Under the pieces are notes generated by a model, which made no database searches, was not told the origin of the DNA, and worked only from the letters and a program-made list of their open reading frames with translations. This document shows, piece after piece, positions 1 to 7,634 of a stretch of DNA of 48,048 nt (the first letter of the stretch is position 1; every line of letters starts with the position of its first letter). The DNA is from Clostridia bacterium (GTDB lineage Bacteria > Bacillota > Clostridia > Christensenellales > Aristaeellaceae). The DNA is taken from the NCBI GenBank assembly GCA_030530315.1, contig JAUMVG010000021.1, forward strand, positions 1-48,048. Reading direction: 5' to 3'. The position numbers and the translations under genes were made by a program.

Positions 1-60
1 TCTCAAGGTTCGTTTCTCTCTCTTCTCTGTATCGTTTTCAAGGTTCGCCGCTGTCCGTGG
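1..60 (-). other. Possible rRNA operon leader leaving the window
   Basis: Read on the minus strand, this stretch holds two copies of CGAACCTTGA (plus-strand positions 3-12 and 39-48), one continuing into AAAACG. Sequences of this AACCTTGAAAA type are common in leaders and spacers of Firmicutes rRNA operons. It lies just downstream of a near-consensus promoter on the same strand. No rRNA sequence itself is inside the window, so the call is an inference from the leader-like motif and the promoter. Confidence 0.4.
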
Positions 61-89
61 AATCACTCTGTTTCCCTGACAGCTTGGTC

Positions 90-119
90 ATTATAGCAAA
101 CCATAAGCCCCTTTGTCAA
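90..119 (-). promoter_or_regulatory. Strong sigma-A promoter pointing out of the left edge
   Basis: On the minus strand a perfect TTGACA (119-114) and a perfect TATAAT (95-90) are separated by 18 bp. Transcription would start near position 83 and run leftward. Such consensus quality fits a stable-RNA or other highly expressed operon. The stretch from 120 to 380 holds no convincing gene and nothing else I recognise. Confidence 0.75.
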
Positions 120-380
120 CACATTTTTGGCCAAAATCAAAGAGATAACTTTACCTGTCATTTCGCGTCAATAACCCCCAAAAAAGCCGAATATTCCGTG
201 TTTTTCGCAGGCAATACATCCGGTTTTTGCCGACAGTCCCGCGAGGCGCTCCCGGTATCGTTCGCCTCGGCATTAAACCGTTCTTAACGTTTAAAAAACG
301 GGCACAAATCCCCGTTTCAGAGCCGATTCAGGAGTCGGAAAAAAGCGTTTCCGCCGCCGCTATTTTTTCCCTGAAAACAG

Positions 381-409
381 TTGACAAACCCAGCGGAAGG
401 GCCTACAAT
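381..409 (+). promoter_or_regulatory. Promoter of the M-box/mgtE transcript
   Basis: TTGACA at 381-386 and TACAAT at 404-409 are separated by 17 bp. Transcription would start near 416, immediately before the first conserved M-box helix. Confidence 0.8.
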
Positions 410-415
410 AAGAAC

Positions 416-640
416 AGAAATCCGGTAAGTAAGGCTACCGCAGGGATATGGATTGCTGCCGCGAAGTGGTGGAGACACCATCAGATGGTTTGAACAGGCG
501 ATTTCGAAGCACAAGGCATCGTCTAACGCAATTTCACTGTGATTCGTCCTCATACGAATCATCCCCGACAAGCCGGGGATGGATTTGCCCCACGCAAATC
601 TACCCTGCCCTGCGAAGCTGAAGCTCGAACGGTGCAGATC
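416..640 (+). ncRNA. M-box (ykoK leader) Mg2+ riboswitch
   Basis: Conserved M-box blocks appear in order: GGTAAGTAAGGCTACC (424-439), GATATGGATTGCTGCCG (445-461), GGAGACACCATCAGATGG (471-488), AACAGG (493-498) and AAGGCATCGTCTAACGCA (513-530). The 3' part near GAAGCTGAAGCTCGAACGG (614-632) resembles the closing segment, with an expanded hairpin between. M-box RNAs bind Mg2+ and turn off Mg2+ transporter genes when the ion is abundant. The gene downstream is mgtE and a terminator hairpin lies between, so the context agrees. The 3' boundary is approximate. Confidence 0.88.
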
Positions 641-812
641 AATCAAGCGCGATTATTCCGCATCCGTTCGGGTGCGGAATTTCATATTATATAGAACAAA
701 GGGGTGAAGGGAATGGACGCTGGCGGTAGTAGCTATGGCACATATGCGGATCATATACGGCAGGCCCTCCGCCGGACGCGCGCTTCCCTCGATGCCTTCA
801 CATTCTGAGAAG

Positions 813-837
813 CAGCGCCCTGTGGCGCTGTCTTTTT
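813..837 (+). terminator. Intrinsic terminator in the mgtE leader
   Basis: CAGCGCC (813-819) pairs with GGCGCTG (824-830) around a 4-nt loop and is followed by TCTTTTT. It lies between the M-box and mgtE with no gene in between, so it is the likely OFF structure of the riboswitch. A further 150 nt separate it from the start codon. Confidence 0.75.
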
Positions 838-990
838 GATCTTCCACTGTGTCCTGCTCCTGTCAGAGGGCGCGTTTGCGCCGCTCAGGTGGTCAAGGCA
901 GCCATCGGCCGCCGAACCAGCCTGCCCACTGGCGGGCCGGATATCCCCGGGATATCCGCCTTTCAACACGCATTGATTGGAGGAGTGACG

Positions 991-2349
991 ATGAAGGAAA
1001 GAACCGAAATCCTTGAAGAGACCTTTCGCAAGCTGGCGGAAGAGAAGAAATATGCCTCCCTCCGGGACCTGATGCAGACCCTGTATCCCGCGGACATCGC
1101 CTCGATTCTCAGCGACATGCCCGAGAAGCTGATGCCCGCCATATTCCGCCTGCTGCCGAAGGACCTCGCCGCGGAGACCTTCGTCGAGATGGAGAGCGAC
1201 ATCAAGGAAGCCCTGATCAAGAGCTTCTCGGATACAGAGCTGAAGGCCGTCATCGACGAGATGTACATGGACGACGCCGTCGACCTGATCGAGGAGATGC
1301 CCGCCAACATGGTGCGACGCATCCTCTCCCAGGCGGACGCCGACACCCGCAAGCAAATCAACGAGATTCTGAAGTACAAGGACGACTCCGCCGGGTCCGT
1401 GATGACCACGGAGTTCGTCGCGCTGGCGCCGGGCATGACCGCCGCAGACGCCATCGCGGAAATTCGCGCCACCGGCGTGGACAAGGAGACCATCAACACC
1501 TGCTACGTGCTGGATGAGAAGTACCACCTGATGGGCACGGTGACCATCCGTTCGCTGATCCTGGCCTCCCCCACCGATCCCTGCGAGAACCTGATGACCG
1601 CGGAGCCCATCACCGTCAGCACCCAGGATGACCAGGAGAGCGCCGTGCAGATGATGTCGAAGTACAACTTCACCTCGCTGCCGGTCGTGGACGCCGAGGG
1701 CCGCATGGTCGGTATCATCACCGTTGACGACGCCCTGGACATCATGGAAGAAGAGGCCACCGAAGATATCGCAAAGATGGCCGCTATCACCCCCTCGGAC
1801 AAGCCCTACCTTAAGACGGGCGTGTTCGAGACCTGGAAGAACCGAATCCCGTGGCTGCTGCTGCTGATGATCTCCGGCACGTTCACCGGCATCGTCATCA
1901 CCGGCTTCGAGGACGCCCTGAAGCTGTTCCCCGTGCTGATGGCCTCGGTGCCCATGCTGATGGACACCGGCGGTAACTCCGGCAGCCAGGCCTCCGTCTC
2001 CATCATCCGCGCCCTGTCGCTGGGCGAGCTGGAATTCTCGGACATCTTCCGCGTCATCTGGAAGGAGTTCCGGGTGTCCTTCCTGTGCGGCTTGACGTTG
2101 ACTGTCGCCAACTACGGCCGCCTGATGGTGCTGGAGCGGGTCACTCCCCTGGAGGCCCTGACCATCTGCCTGACCATGATGTGCACCGTCATCATCGCCA
2201 AGTTCGTGGGCTGCACGCTGCCCATGCTGGCCAAAAAGGCCAAGCTGGACCCCGCCGTGATGGCGAGCCCGTTCATCACCACCATCGTCGACGTGCTCTC
2301 CCTGCTGATCTACTTCCAGATCGCCGCGCTGGTGCTGCACGTCAGCTGA
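991..2349 (+). CDS. mgtE: Magnesium transporter MgtE
   Basis: Encodes 452 aa, the usual MgtE length. The family forms a dimeric Mg2+ channel gated by cytoplasmic Mg2+. The order of parts is an acidic N-terminal MgtE_N domain (about 1-130, with repeated helices such as DLIEEMPANMVRRIL), two CBS domains (about 135-255, beginning near DSAGSVMTTEFVAL) and a C-terminal five-helix membrane domain (from about 285), with MLMDTGGNSGSQAS in the pore region. The start at 991 is chosen because GGAGGA sits 7 nt upstream and the protein begins MKERTEILEE; a longer reading frame back to 889 would extend into the leader without a binding site. The M-box and terminator upstream imply repression by Mg2+. The gene converges with the histidine kinase gene. 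Confidence 0.95.
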   Translation: MKERTEILEETFRKLAEEKKYASLRDLMQTLYPADIASILSDMPEKLMPAIFRLLPKDLAAETFVEMESDIKEALIKSFSDTELKAVIDEMYMDDAVDLIEEMPANMVRRILSQADADTRKQINEILKYKDDSAGSVMTTEFVALAPGMTAADAIAEIRATGVDKETINTCYVLDEKYHLMGTVTIRSLILASPTDPCENLMTAEPITVSTQDDQESAVQMMSKYNFTSLPVVDAEGRMVGIITVDDALDIMEEEATEDIAKMAAITPSDKPYLKTGVFETWKNRIPWLLLLMISGTFTGIVITGFEDALKLFPVLMASVPMLMDTGGNSGSQASVSIIRALSLGELEFSDIFRVIWKEFRVSFLCGLTLTVANYGRLMVLERVTPLEALTICLTMMCTVIIAKFVGCTLPMLAKKAKLDPAVMASPFITTIVDVLSLLIYFQIAALVLHVS

Positions 2350-2385
2350 TTCAAGGGTTCCATTTCATTGAATAATTGATTGGAA

Positions 2386-2525
2386 AGATTCTTCGCTCCG
2401 CTCAGAATGACCGTGAAGAACACGCGCCACCCTGAACGGAACGGAGGATCTTTTCCTTTGCCCGGAATAAGCGCGGGAAACGCGCGCCATCCTGAGCGGA
2501 GCGAAGGATCTTTCCTTTTTCTCGG
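2386..2525. repeat. REP-like repeats (TTCGCTCCGCTCAG family), three units
   Basis: Three degenerate units occur between mgtE and the histidine kinase: an inverted unit at 2386-2411 (TTCGCTCCGCTCAGAATGAC) and two direct units at about 2428-2456 and 2488-2515 (CCTGAGCGGAGCGAAGGATC in the better copy), 60 bp apart. The same core forms the perfect palindrome at 25479-25547. They lie between convergent genes. Confidence 0.8.
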
Positions 2526-2546
2526 AACAACGATGGCGGAATGCAC

Positions 2547-2574
2547 AAAACCCACGCCGGCCAGCGCGGGTTTT
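2547..2574. terminator. Bidirectional terminator between mgtE and the kinase gene
   Basis: AAAACCCACGC (2547-2557) faces GCGCGGGTTTT (2564-2574) with one mismatch. The A and T flanks provide a U run on either transcript, so it can end both mgtE and the leftward two-component operon. Confidence 0.7.
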
Positions 2575-2597
2575 ATCGTTTCCAAGGAATAGCCTGA

Positions 2598-4004
2598 TCA
2601 GAATCCAAAGGTCACCGTCACGCAGCCTCCGCCGTCGTTCTCCAGCCGGATGTCCCCATCGTGGCGCTGGCAGAGTATCTTGCAGATGTTCAGACCCAGG
2701 CCCAGGTGATCGTCCCCGGCGGCGGCCTTGTTTCGATAGAAGGGATCGGTGGCCTTTTCCAGGTCTACGGCGGAAAAGCCCGGTCCATCGTCGCTGACGC
2801 GCACCAACAGCCGGCCCGGTTCCGTCCACACCCGGACCCGGAGCTCTGTCGCGGCATAGCGGGCGCCGTTGGTGAGCAGGTTTTCACACACCTGCTGCAC
2901 GATCTCCGGGGACACATTCACCGGACCCCCCGGACCCGCCTCGAAATACAGCTTCTTATCGCCGCAGAGCACCTGGGCGGAATCCCGCAGGGCCTCGGTC
3001 AGCTCGTCGAAGTCCACCGTCCTCCGCCGCACCTCCATGTCCTCCAGCCGCTGCAGGCGCGCCATGGCGTCCACATACCGCTCCATCCGATCGATGCTGC
3101 CGGACATGGCAGTCAGTTCCCCGACGATCTCCTCCTGGGACACGCTGCCCTCCGGCACCCCGGCCAGCAGCATCGACGCGTGGCCCTTCAATACCGTCAG
3201 CGGCGTTCGCAGGTCGTGGGAAAAGGCGGCGTTCAGCCGCTTGCGCTCCTCCACGCTGCGCCAGAGCTCCCGGTTGTTCTGCGCCAGCGCGTGCCGCATG
3301 GTCTCGAAGGAATCGCACACCTGGCCCAGCTCGTTTTTGGAATCGTAGGCCACGGTGAAGTCCAGGTCGTTGCGGGCGATGCGGTCGCTGCTGTTCTTCA
3401 GCAGCGCCAGCGGCCCCCGCAGCTTGCGCCGGAAGAACAGCGTGGCGCACATGATCAGCGCCCCGATGTAGCTGACTGGCACGATCAGTACCGACACCGT
3501 CACCGCCGTGATGTTGGCGACGCTGTCCTCGCCGGTATAGCGGGGCGTGACCACAAAGCCATGAGAGCCGTAGTAGCTGCCCATGTACAGGCCGCCCTCC
3601 GGCTCTCCGCCCAGGTAGCTGGCGCGGATCTCCGCGTCGTAGGCCAGCGTCTCCGTTCGCAGGTTCACCATGAACTGGTCGATCTGCTGGTCGTCCTCGT
3701 CGTAGATGGTCACCGTCACCAGCCGGCCCGTGCGGCGGATGTCGTAGCTGCCCCGCTCTGGCACCTCGTAGCTGACCGAGCGCTCGGCATACTTGTTTTG
3801 CAGGTCGATGCGCACCTTGTTGCACAGGGTGATGACGACCGCGCACACCAGCGTGCCCGCCAGGAACGCCGCCAGCGTATACAGCACGAAGGAGGCCCGG
3901 ATGGGCAGGTCCTTCCGGCGCTTGTAGCGCCGGTTCGCCCATTTCTCACGGGCGCGGCCCCACAGGCCCCGGAGCGGACCCGTCAGTCGGCTCAGCGCCT
4001 CCAT
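2598..4004 (-). CDS. Two-component sensor histidine kinase
   Basis: Encodes 468 aa. A short basic N-terminus is followed by a membrane segment (about 38-60), an extracytoplasmic sensor region (about 61-165), a second membrane segment (about 166-190), a HAMP linker (about 192-245), a HisKA dimerisation domain with the H-box FSHDLRTPLT (His263) and a HATPase domain with the N-box ENLLTNGARYA, SDDGPGF and LGLGLNI. All catalytic boxes look intact. The gene overlaps the response regulator gene by 13 nt, so the two are translationally coupled and are very likely partners. The signal is unknown, but the first gene of the operon encodes a secreted wall-hydrolase-like protein. Confidence 0.93.
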   Translation of the reverse strand: MEALSRLTGPLRGLWGRAREKWANRRYKRRKDLPIRASFVLYTLAAFLAGTLVCAVVITLCNKVRIDLQNKYAERSVSYEVPERGSYDIRRTGRLVTVTIYDEDDQQIDQFMVNLRTETLAYDAEIRASYLGGEPEGGLYMGSYYGSHGFVVTPRYTGEDSVANITAVTVSVLIVPVSYIGALIMCATLFFRRKLRGPLALLKNSSDRIARNDLDFTVAYDSKNELGQVCDSFETMRHALAQNNRELWRSVEERKRLNAAFSHDLRTPLTVLKGHASMLLAGVPEGSVSQEEIVGELTAMSGSIDRMERYVDAMARLQRLEDMEVRRRTVDFDELTEALRDSAQVLCGDKKLYFEAGPGGPVNVSPEIVQQVCENLLTNGARYAATELRVRVWTEPGRLLVRVSDDGPGFSAVDLEKATDPFYRNKAAAGDDHLGLGLNICKILCQRHDGDIRLENDGGGCVTVTFGF

Positions 4005-4684
4005 TTATAGCCACACCCCCATACGGTTTCGATGTAGGGCTCGGCGCCGCAGGCGGCCAGCTTGGCCCGAATGCGCCGGATGTGCTCGGCGACGACGGCG
4101 CTGTCCCCGTCGCTCTCCATGCCCCATACCCGATCGTAGATGCGCTCCCGGTCGAACACCTGGCCGCTGTTCTGGGAGAGGAATTCGATGATGTCGAACT
4201 CCTTCTTTACAAACGCCACCGGCTCGCCCCGGAACAGCACCGTCCTCTGGGCGTAGTCGATCACCAGGTCCGCGTCAAAGCGCACCTCTCCCTGGCAGGC
4301 CCGCCGCTGTTCCCGGCGCAGGTGGGCGGCCACCCGAGCCGCCAGCTCGTCCAGGGAGAAGGGCTTGACCACATAGTCGTCCGCGCCGGCGGCGAAGCCC
4401 CGCACCTTGTCGCTGTCCTCAATCAGCGCCGTCAGCAGCAGGATCGGGCAGCTGACGAAGCCGCGGATGGTGTCGCATACCTCCAGGCCGTTCACATCGG
4501 GCATGTTCACGTCCAGCAGGATCATGTCCGGGCGCTGCTGCGCCAGCCTCAGCGCCTCCTGGCCGCCGTAGGCCGGCAGCACGCGATAGCCCTTGCGCTC
4601 AAAGAAGCGCTTCAGCATGTCCACGATGTCCCGCTCGTCGTCCGCGATCAGCAGCGTCTGCGCCACGCCGTTCTTCTCACTCAT
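3992..4684 (-). CDS. OmpR/PhoB-family response regulator
   Basis: Encodes 230 aa. The receiver domain (about 10-125) has the acidic pair DDE at 15-17, the phospho-acceptor Asp58 in MILLDVNMPD and the conserved Lys in YVVKPFSLDEL. The C-terminal winged-helix DNA-binding domain (about 135-230) ends with the typical RRIRAKL and ETVWGCGYKW segments. Phosphorylation by the overlapping kinase is expected to control DNA binding. The start lies 19 nt after the stop of the Ig-like/lysozyme gene and has a GGGGTGAG binding site, which supports a single three-gene transcript. Confidence 0.94.
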   Translation of the reverse strand: MSEKNGVAQTLLIADDERDIVDMLKRFFERKGYRVLPAYGGQEALRLAQQRPDMILLDVNMPDVNGLEVCDTIRGFVSCPILLLTALIEDSDKVRGFAAGADDYVVKPFSLDELAARVAAHLRREQRRACQGEVRFDADLVIDYAQRTVLFRGEPVAFVKKEFDIIEFLSQNSGQVFDRERIYDRVWGMESDGDSAVVAEHIRRIRAKLAACGAEPYIETVWGCGYKWRR

Positions 4685-4703
4685 GTTTTCTCACCCCGGC
4701 AAT

Positions 4704-7334
4704 TCAGCCGCCGGTCATGGTCCTGTAGATGCTGGCCGCCTTGTTGCCCCGGGTCACGGCCTTGCTCTCCTTGTTCGCCGGAATTTCATAGCGGGTGCAG
4801 ACCAGCGCCCCCGCGCTCCGCGCCGCCGCCTCGCTGTCCAGCGCGCCGCTGTTCGCCTTCTTCCAGGCGGTGTAGACGCCGCTGTAGCTGCCCTTCAGGT
4901 CGTTGAGGATCATCTCGTTCTCGGCGGCGATCGCCTGGGCCTTGGTAATCGTCGCCGCGCCCCCGGCGTGCTTGCGATAGCACGCCACCAGCTTCGCGGT
5001 GCGCGCGCCGGTCCACTGCACGATGCCCAGGCCGAACTTGCCCTGCCAGCCGCCCTTGGACAGCGTCTCCATCAGCGTCTGCAGCGCGTTCAGGTCCACG
5101 TTCTGTATGTACTTCCCGGAGTAATTGTCCCGGTAGAAGTTCTCCGCGCCGAAGCGCAGCCGCTTCTCGGCCTTGCCGTCATAGGCGTCCATATCCTCCT
5201 GAGACAGGTACACCGCCGTCAGCACGTACTTGCCGTCCTTCTGGGTGTAGTAGTCGCCCCCGTCCAGATAGCAGAAGTACCGGGGCCGCTTCTGGTAATT
5301 GCTGATGTACTTGCTGCTCTCGAACAGGCCGTAGGTGCCCTCCGCGTAGATGTTGGCGCCGACGCCCGCCGCGAAGGCGGGCTCGAAGCCGTTGTCGATC
5401 AGCAGCTCCACTACCCCGGCGATGGCGTCGCGCTTGCTGCCCAGGCTGCCGTCGGCCCGCAGCTTCGCGGCCATCCGCGCCGCGGCGGAGCTGCCCGCCT
5501 GCGCGCCGGGGTCGGGAATGGTGATCTCCGGCTGCGCGCCGGCGCCGGAGGCCACGGTCACCTGGCAACGGGCCCGCTTCCCGTTGAAGGTGGCGGCCTG
5601 GACCACCGCCGTGCCCGGGGCATGCGCCGTCACCGTGCCGGAGGCGTCCACCGACGCCACCGAGGCGTCGCTGCTCTGCCAAGCGATGGCCGAGGCGGTG
5701 CCCTTCGGCAATTTAGCCGACAGCCGGGCAGTCTGCCCGACCTCCAGCGACAGCGCCGACGCGGACAGCGTCACCTTCGAAGGAGCCTTGCGCACCTTGA
5801 CGGAAACCGCAGCCGTCAGGCCGTTCTGCGTCTTGACGGTGATCTTCGCCGTACCAGCCTTTTTCGCGGTGATCACGCCGTCGGCGGACACCGTCGCCAC
5901 CTTCTTCTTGCTGGTCTTATAGCTGTACAGCGCCGCCTCGCCCGCGCCCACCGTCGGCGACAGCAGGAACTTCTCCTTCGCGCCGAGGGTCACGGACTGT
6001 ACGTTGAGCGCCAGCGCCGTGGGGACCTTTCCGTCCAGCACGACCGCCTTGCAAACCGCCTTTTTGTTGTTGAAGGTCCTGGCCGTGACGGTGGTCGCGC
6101 CCGGCGCCACCGCGGTCAGGTTCCCCGCCGCGTCGACCCGGACCACGCCGGGATCGGCGCTCTCCCAGCTGATCCGGGAGGCGGTCTTCTTCGGCAGCTT
6201 TGCCTTCAGGCTTCGCGCCTCCCCCAGGCATAGCGCCAGGGATTTGGAGGACAGCGTCACCTTCGAAGGGGCCTTGCGCACCGTCACCTTGCAGCTGGCC
6301 TTCGCGCCGTTGAAGGCCGCGGCGGTAATCACGGCGGTGCCGGTCTTCTTTGCGTACAGCGCGCCGGAGGCGTCCACGGTCACCACCGACTTCTTGCTGC
6401 TGGAATAGGCGATCCGCGCGGAGGCGGTGCCCTCCGGCAGCTGCGCCGCCATCAGCAGGCGCTCGCCCTTGCCCAGCTGGAGGCTGGCCGCCGGGAAGCT
6501 CAGGCTCTTCGGCGCGCTCTTCACGCCCACCAGCACACTGGTCACAGCGCCGTCAGCCCCCGTGAACACGATCTGAGCCGTGCCCGGAGCGATTGCCGTG
6601 ACTACACCCGTGGCGGCGTCCACCGTCGCCACGTCATTGCGCTCGGACCGGAAGCTCCCGGCCGCGACGCCCGGCTGCGCTGTGCCCAGCGGATACTGCT
6701 CGCCCACGCCCAGCCACAGGCCCGGGGTCGCGCTCGCGTCTCCCGGAGCCGCCACGGCCTGTTCGCCGCCGTCCATGGCGCCGTCCTCGGGCATCATCTC
6801 TTCGGCAGCCGACTCCGCGCTCTCCGGCGTGCCGTCGGCCGTGGGCGCTTCGCCGCCCTCGGAAACGGGGTCCGCGCCTGTCATCTCTTCGGCAGCAGCT
6901 TCGAGATCAGGCTCCGCCTCCACAGGAGCGGGATTCTCCTCCGCCGGCATCCCGGGCCCGGCATCTTCCTGAGCCGTCGCCGCCTCCGCGCCTGTGTCCC
7001 GGGCAGAATCCTCCCGCACTTCGGTCGCGCCGGCAGGCGCGTCCTGGCTTTCCGCCCCGGCGCTTTCCTCCGGGATCGCCGCTGCGGCATCCGTGTCGAC
7101 ATCTTTTGCCGGGGCTTCGTTCTGCGGAGCCGCGTCCTGCGGGGCGGTTTCCTGCGGCTCAATGTCCTGCGGAGCCGCGTCCTGCGGGGCGACGTCTCCT
7201 GTCGGCATCGTCTCCTCGTAAATCGCCGTGTCGTACAGGTCCACCTCGCCCAGCTCCTCTGCCAGGCCCGCCGCGGTCAGCACCAGCACCAGCGCCTCCA
7301 GCAGCGCCAGTCCTCTTCTCAAGTATCCCTTCAT
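4704..7334 (-). CDS. Secreted Ig-like repeat protein with C-terminal phage-tail-type lysozyme domain
   Basis: Encodes 876 aa. The N-terminus is a hydrophobic export signal (about 1-25). Residues 30-205 are Ala/Glu/Pro-rich low-complexity sequence with repeated PQDAAPQ-type units. Five bacterial Ig-like (Big_2) modules follow at about 207-270, 275-350, 358-430, 438-512 and 518-595, each with a pattern like VATVDA..G.VTA..PGTA. The C-terminal third (about 615-876) resembles phage tail lysozyme/peptidoglycan hydrolase domains, with GANIYAEGTYGLFESS and LGIVQWTG. A role at the cell wall is inferred. It is the first gene of an operon with a two-component system and has its own promoter at 7393-7421. 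The linker composition makes exact domain edges uncertain. Confidence 0.85.
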   Translation of the reverse strand: MKGYLRRGLALLEALVLVLTAAGLAEELGEVDLYDTAIYEETMPTGDVAPQDAAPQDIEPQETAPQDAAPQNEAPAKDVDTDAAAAIPEESAGAESQDAPAGATEVREDSARDTGAEAATAQEDAGPGMPAEENPAPVEAEPDLEAAAEEMTGADPVSEGGEAPTADGTPESAESAAEEMMPEDGAMDGGEQAVAAPGDASATPGLWLGVGEQYPLGTAQPGVAAGSFRSERNDVATVDAATGVVTAIAPGTAQIVFTGADGAVTSVLVGVKSAPKSLSFPAASLQLGKGERLLMAAQLPEGTASARIAYSSSKKSVVTVDASGALYAKKTGTAVITAAAFNGAKASCKVTVRKAPSKVTLSSKSLALCLGEARSLKAKLPKKTASRISWESADPGVVRVDAAGNLTAVAPGATTVTARTFNNKKAVCKAVVLDGKVPTALALNVQSVTLGAKEKFLLSPTVGAGEAALYSYKTSKKKVATVSADGVITAKKAGTAKITVKTQNGLTAAVSVKVRKAPSKVTLSASALSLEVGQTARLSAKLPKGTASAIAWQSSDASVASVDASGTVTAHAPGTAVVQAATFNGKRARCQVTVASGAGAQPEITIPDPGAQAGSSAAARMAAKLRADGSLGSKRDAIAGVVELLIDNGFEPAFAAGVGANIYAEGTYGLFESSKYISNYQKRPRYFCYLDGGDYYTQKDGKYVLTAVYLSQEDMDAYDGKAEKRLRFGAENFYRDNYSGKYIQNVDLNALQTLMETLSKGGWQGKFGLGIVQWTGARTAKLVACYRKHAGGAATITKAQAIAAENEMILNDLKGSYSGVYTAWKKANSGALDSEAAARSAGALVCTRYEIPANKESKAVTRGNKAASIYRTMTGG

Positions 7335-7392
7335 GGCTTTATCCTCTCTCCGTCGCCCGGGGCTTCGGGGTAAACCGACAATGGGTCAATTT

Positions 7393-7421
7393 ATTTTACC
7401 ACATTATTTCAAATATTACAA
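7393..7421 (-). promoter_or_regulatory. Promoter of the lysozyme/two-component operon
   Basis: On the minus strand TTGTAA (7421-7416) and TAAAAT (7398-7393) are separated by 17 bp in a strongly AT-rich segment. The start codon at 7334 lies about 50 nt downstream of the expected start site. Confidence 0.6.
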
Positions 7422-7477
7422 TATTAAGGTGAAATAATTACAAAATGAGTCAATCCAAGAAATCAACCGCATCAAAA

Positions 7478-7575
7478 TGATTGTCGGCGTGTTCCTGAAC
7501 ACTTCGCTATGCCTGCGGCAACAGAACCCGCCGATTCGGAAAACGTTCCGTTTTACTCATCATGTACAATTCCAA
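7478..7575 (+). repeat. Two-hairpin dispersed repeat, copy 1 (98 bp)
   Basis: Begins ATGATTGTCGGCG and ends with GGAAAACGTTCCGTTTT and CATGTACAATTCCA. The first stem is formed by GTCGGCG and CGCCGAT around a 39-nt arm. The second is GGAAAAC facing GTTCCGTTTT. It is about 90% identical, end to end, to the inverted copy at 25551-25648, and shares its conserved blocks with four shorter copies near 41.1 kb and 47.0 kb. Confidence 0.8.
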
Positions 7576-7580
7576 CTGAA

Positions 7581-7614
7581 AGTCCCGCCGTCGCCCATCC
7601 GCGACAGCGGGACT
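7581..7614. terminator. Hairpin after the flavoprotein gene
   Basis: AGTCCCGC and GTCGC pair with GCGAC and GCGGGACT around a CCATCC loop, with a single unpaired base on each side. It lies just beyond the stop of the leftward flavoprotein gene. The T run is short on both strands, so efficiency is uncertain. Confidence 0.6.
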
Positions 7615-7634
7615 CTTTCATTTCCCTTTGGCAA

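Noticed and set aside
317-646. Short minus-strand open frame across the M-box
   Set aside because: The region matches conserved M-box RNA blocks on the plus strand and the frame has no ribosome site.
2386-2525. Possible CRISPR or tRNA-like cluster
   Set aside because: Units are short, inverted as well as direct, degenerate and unevenly spaced. They match a REP-type palindrome family instead.
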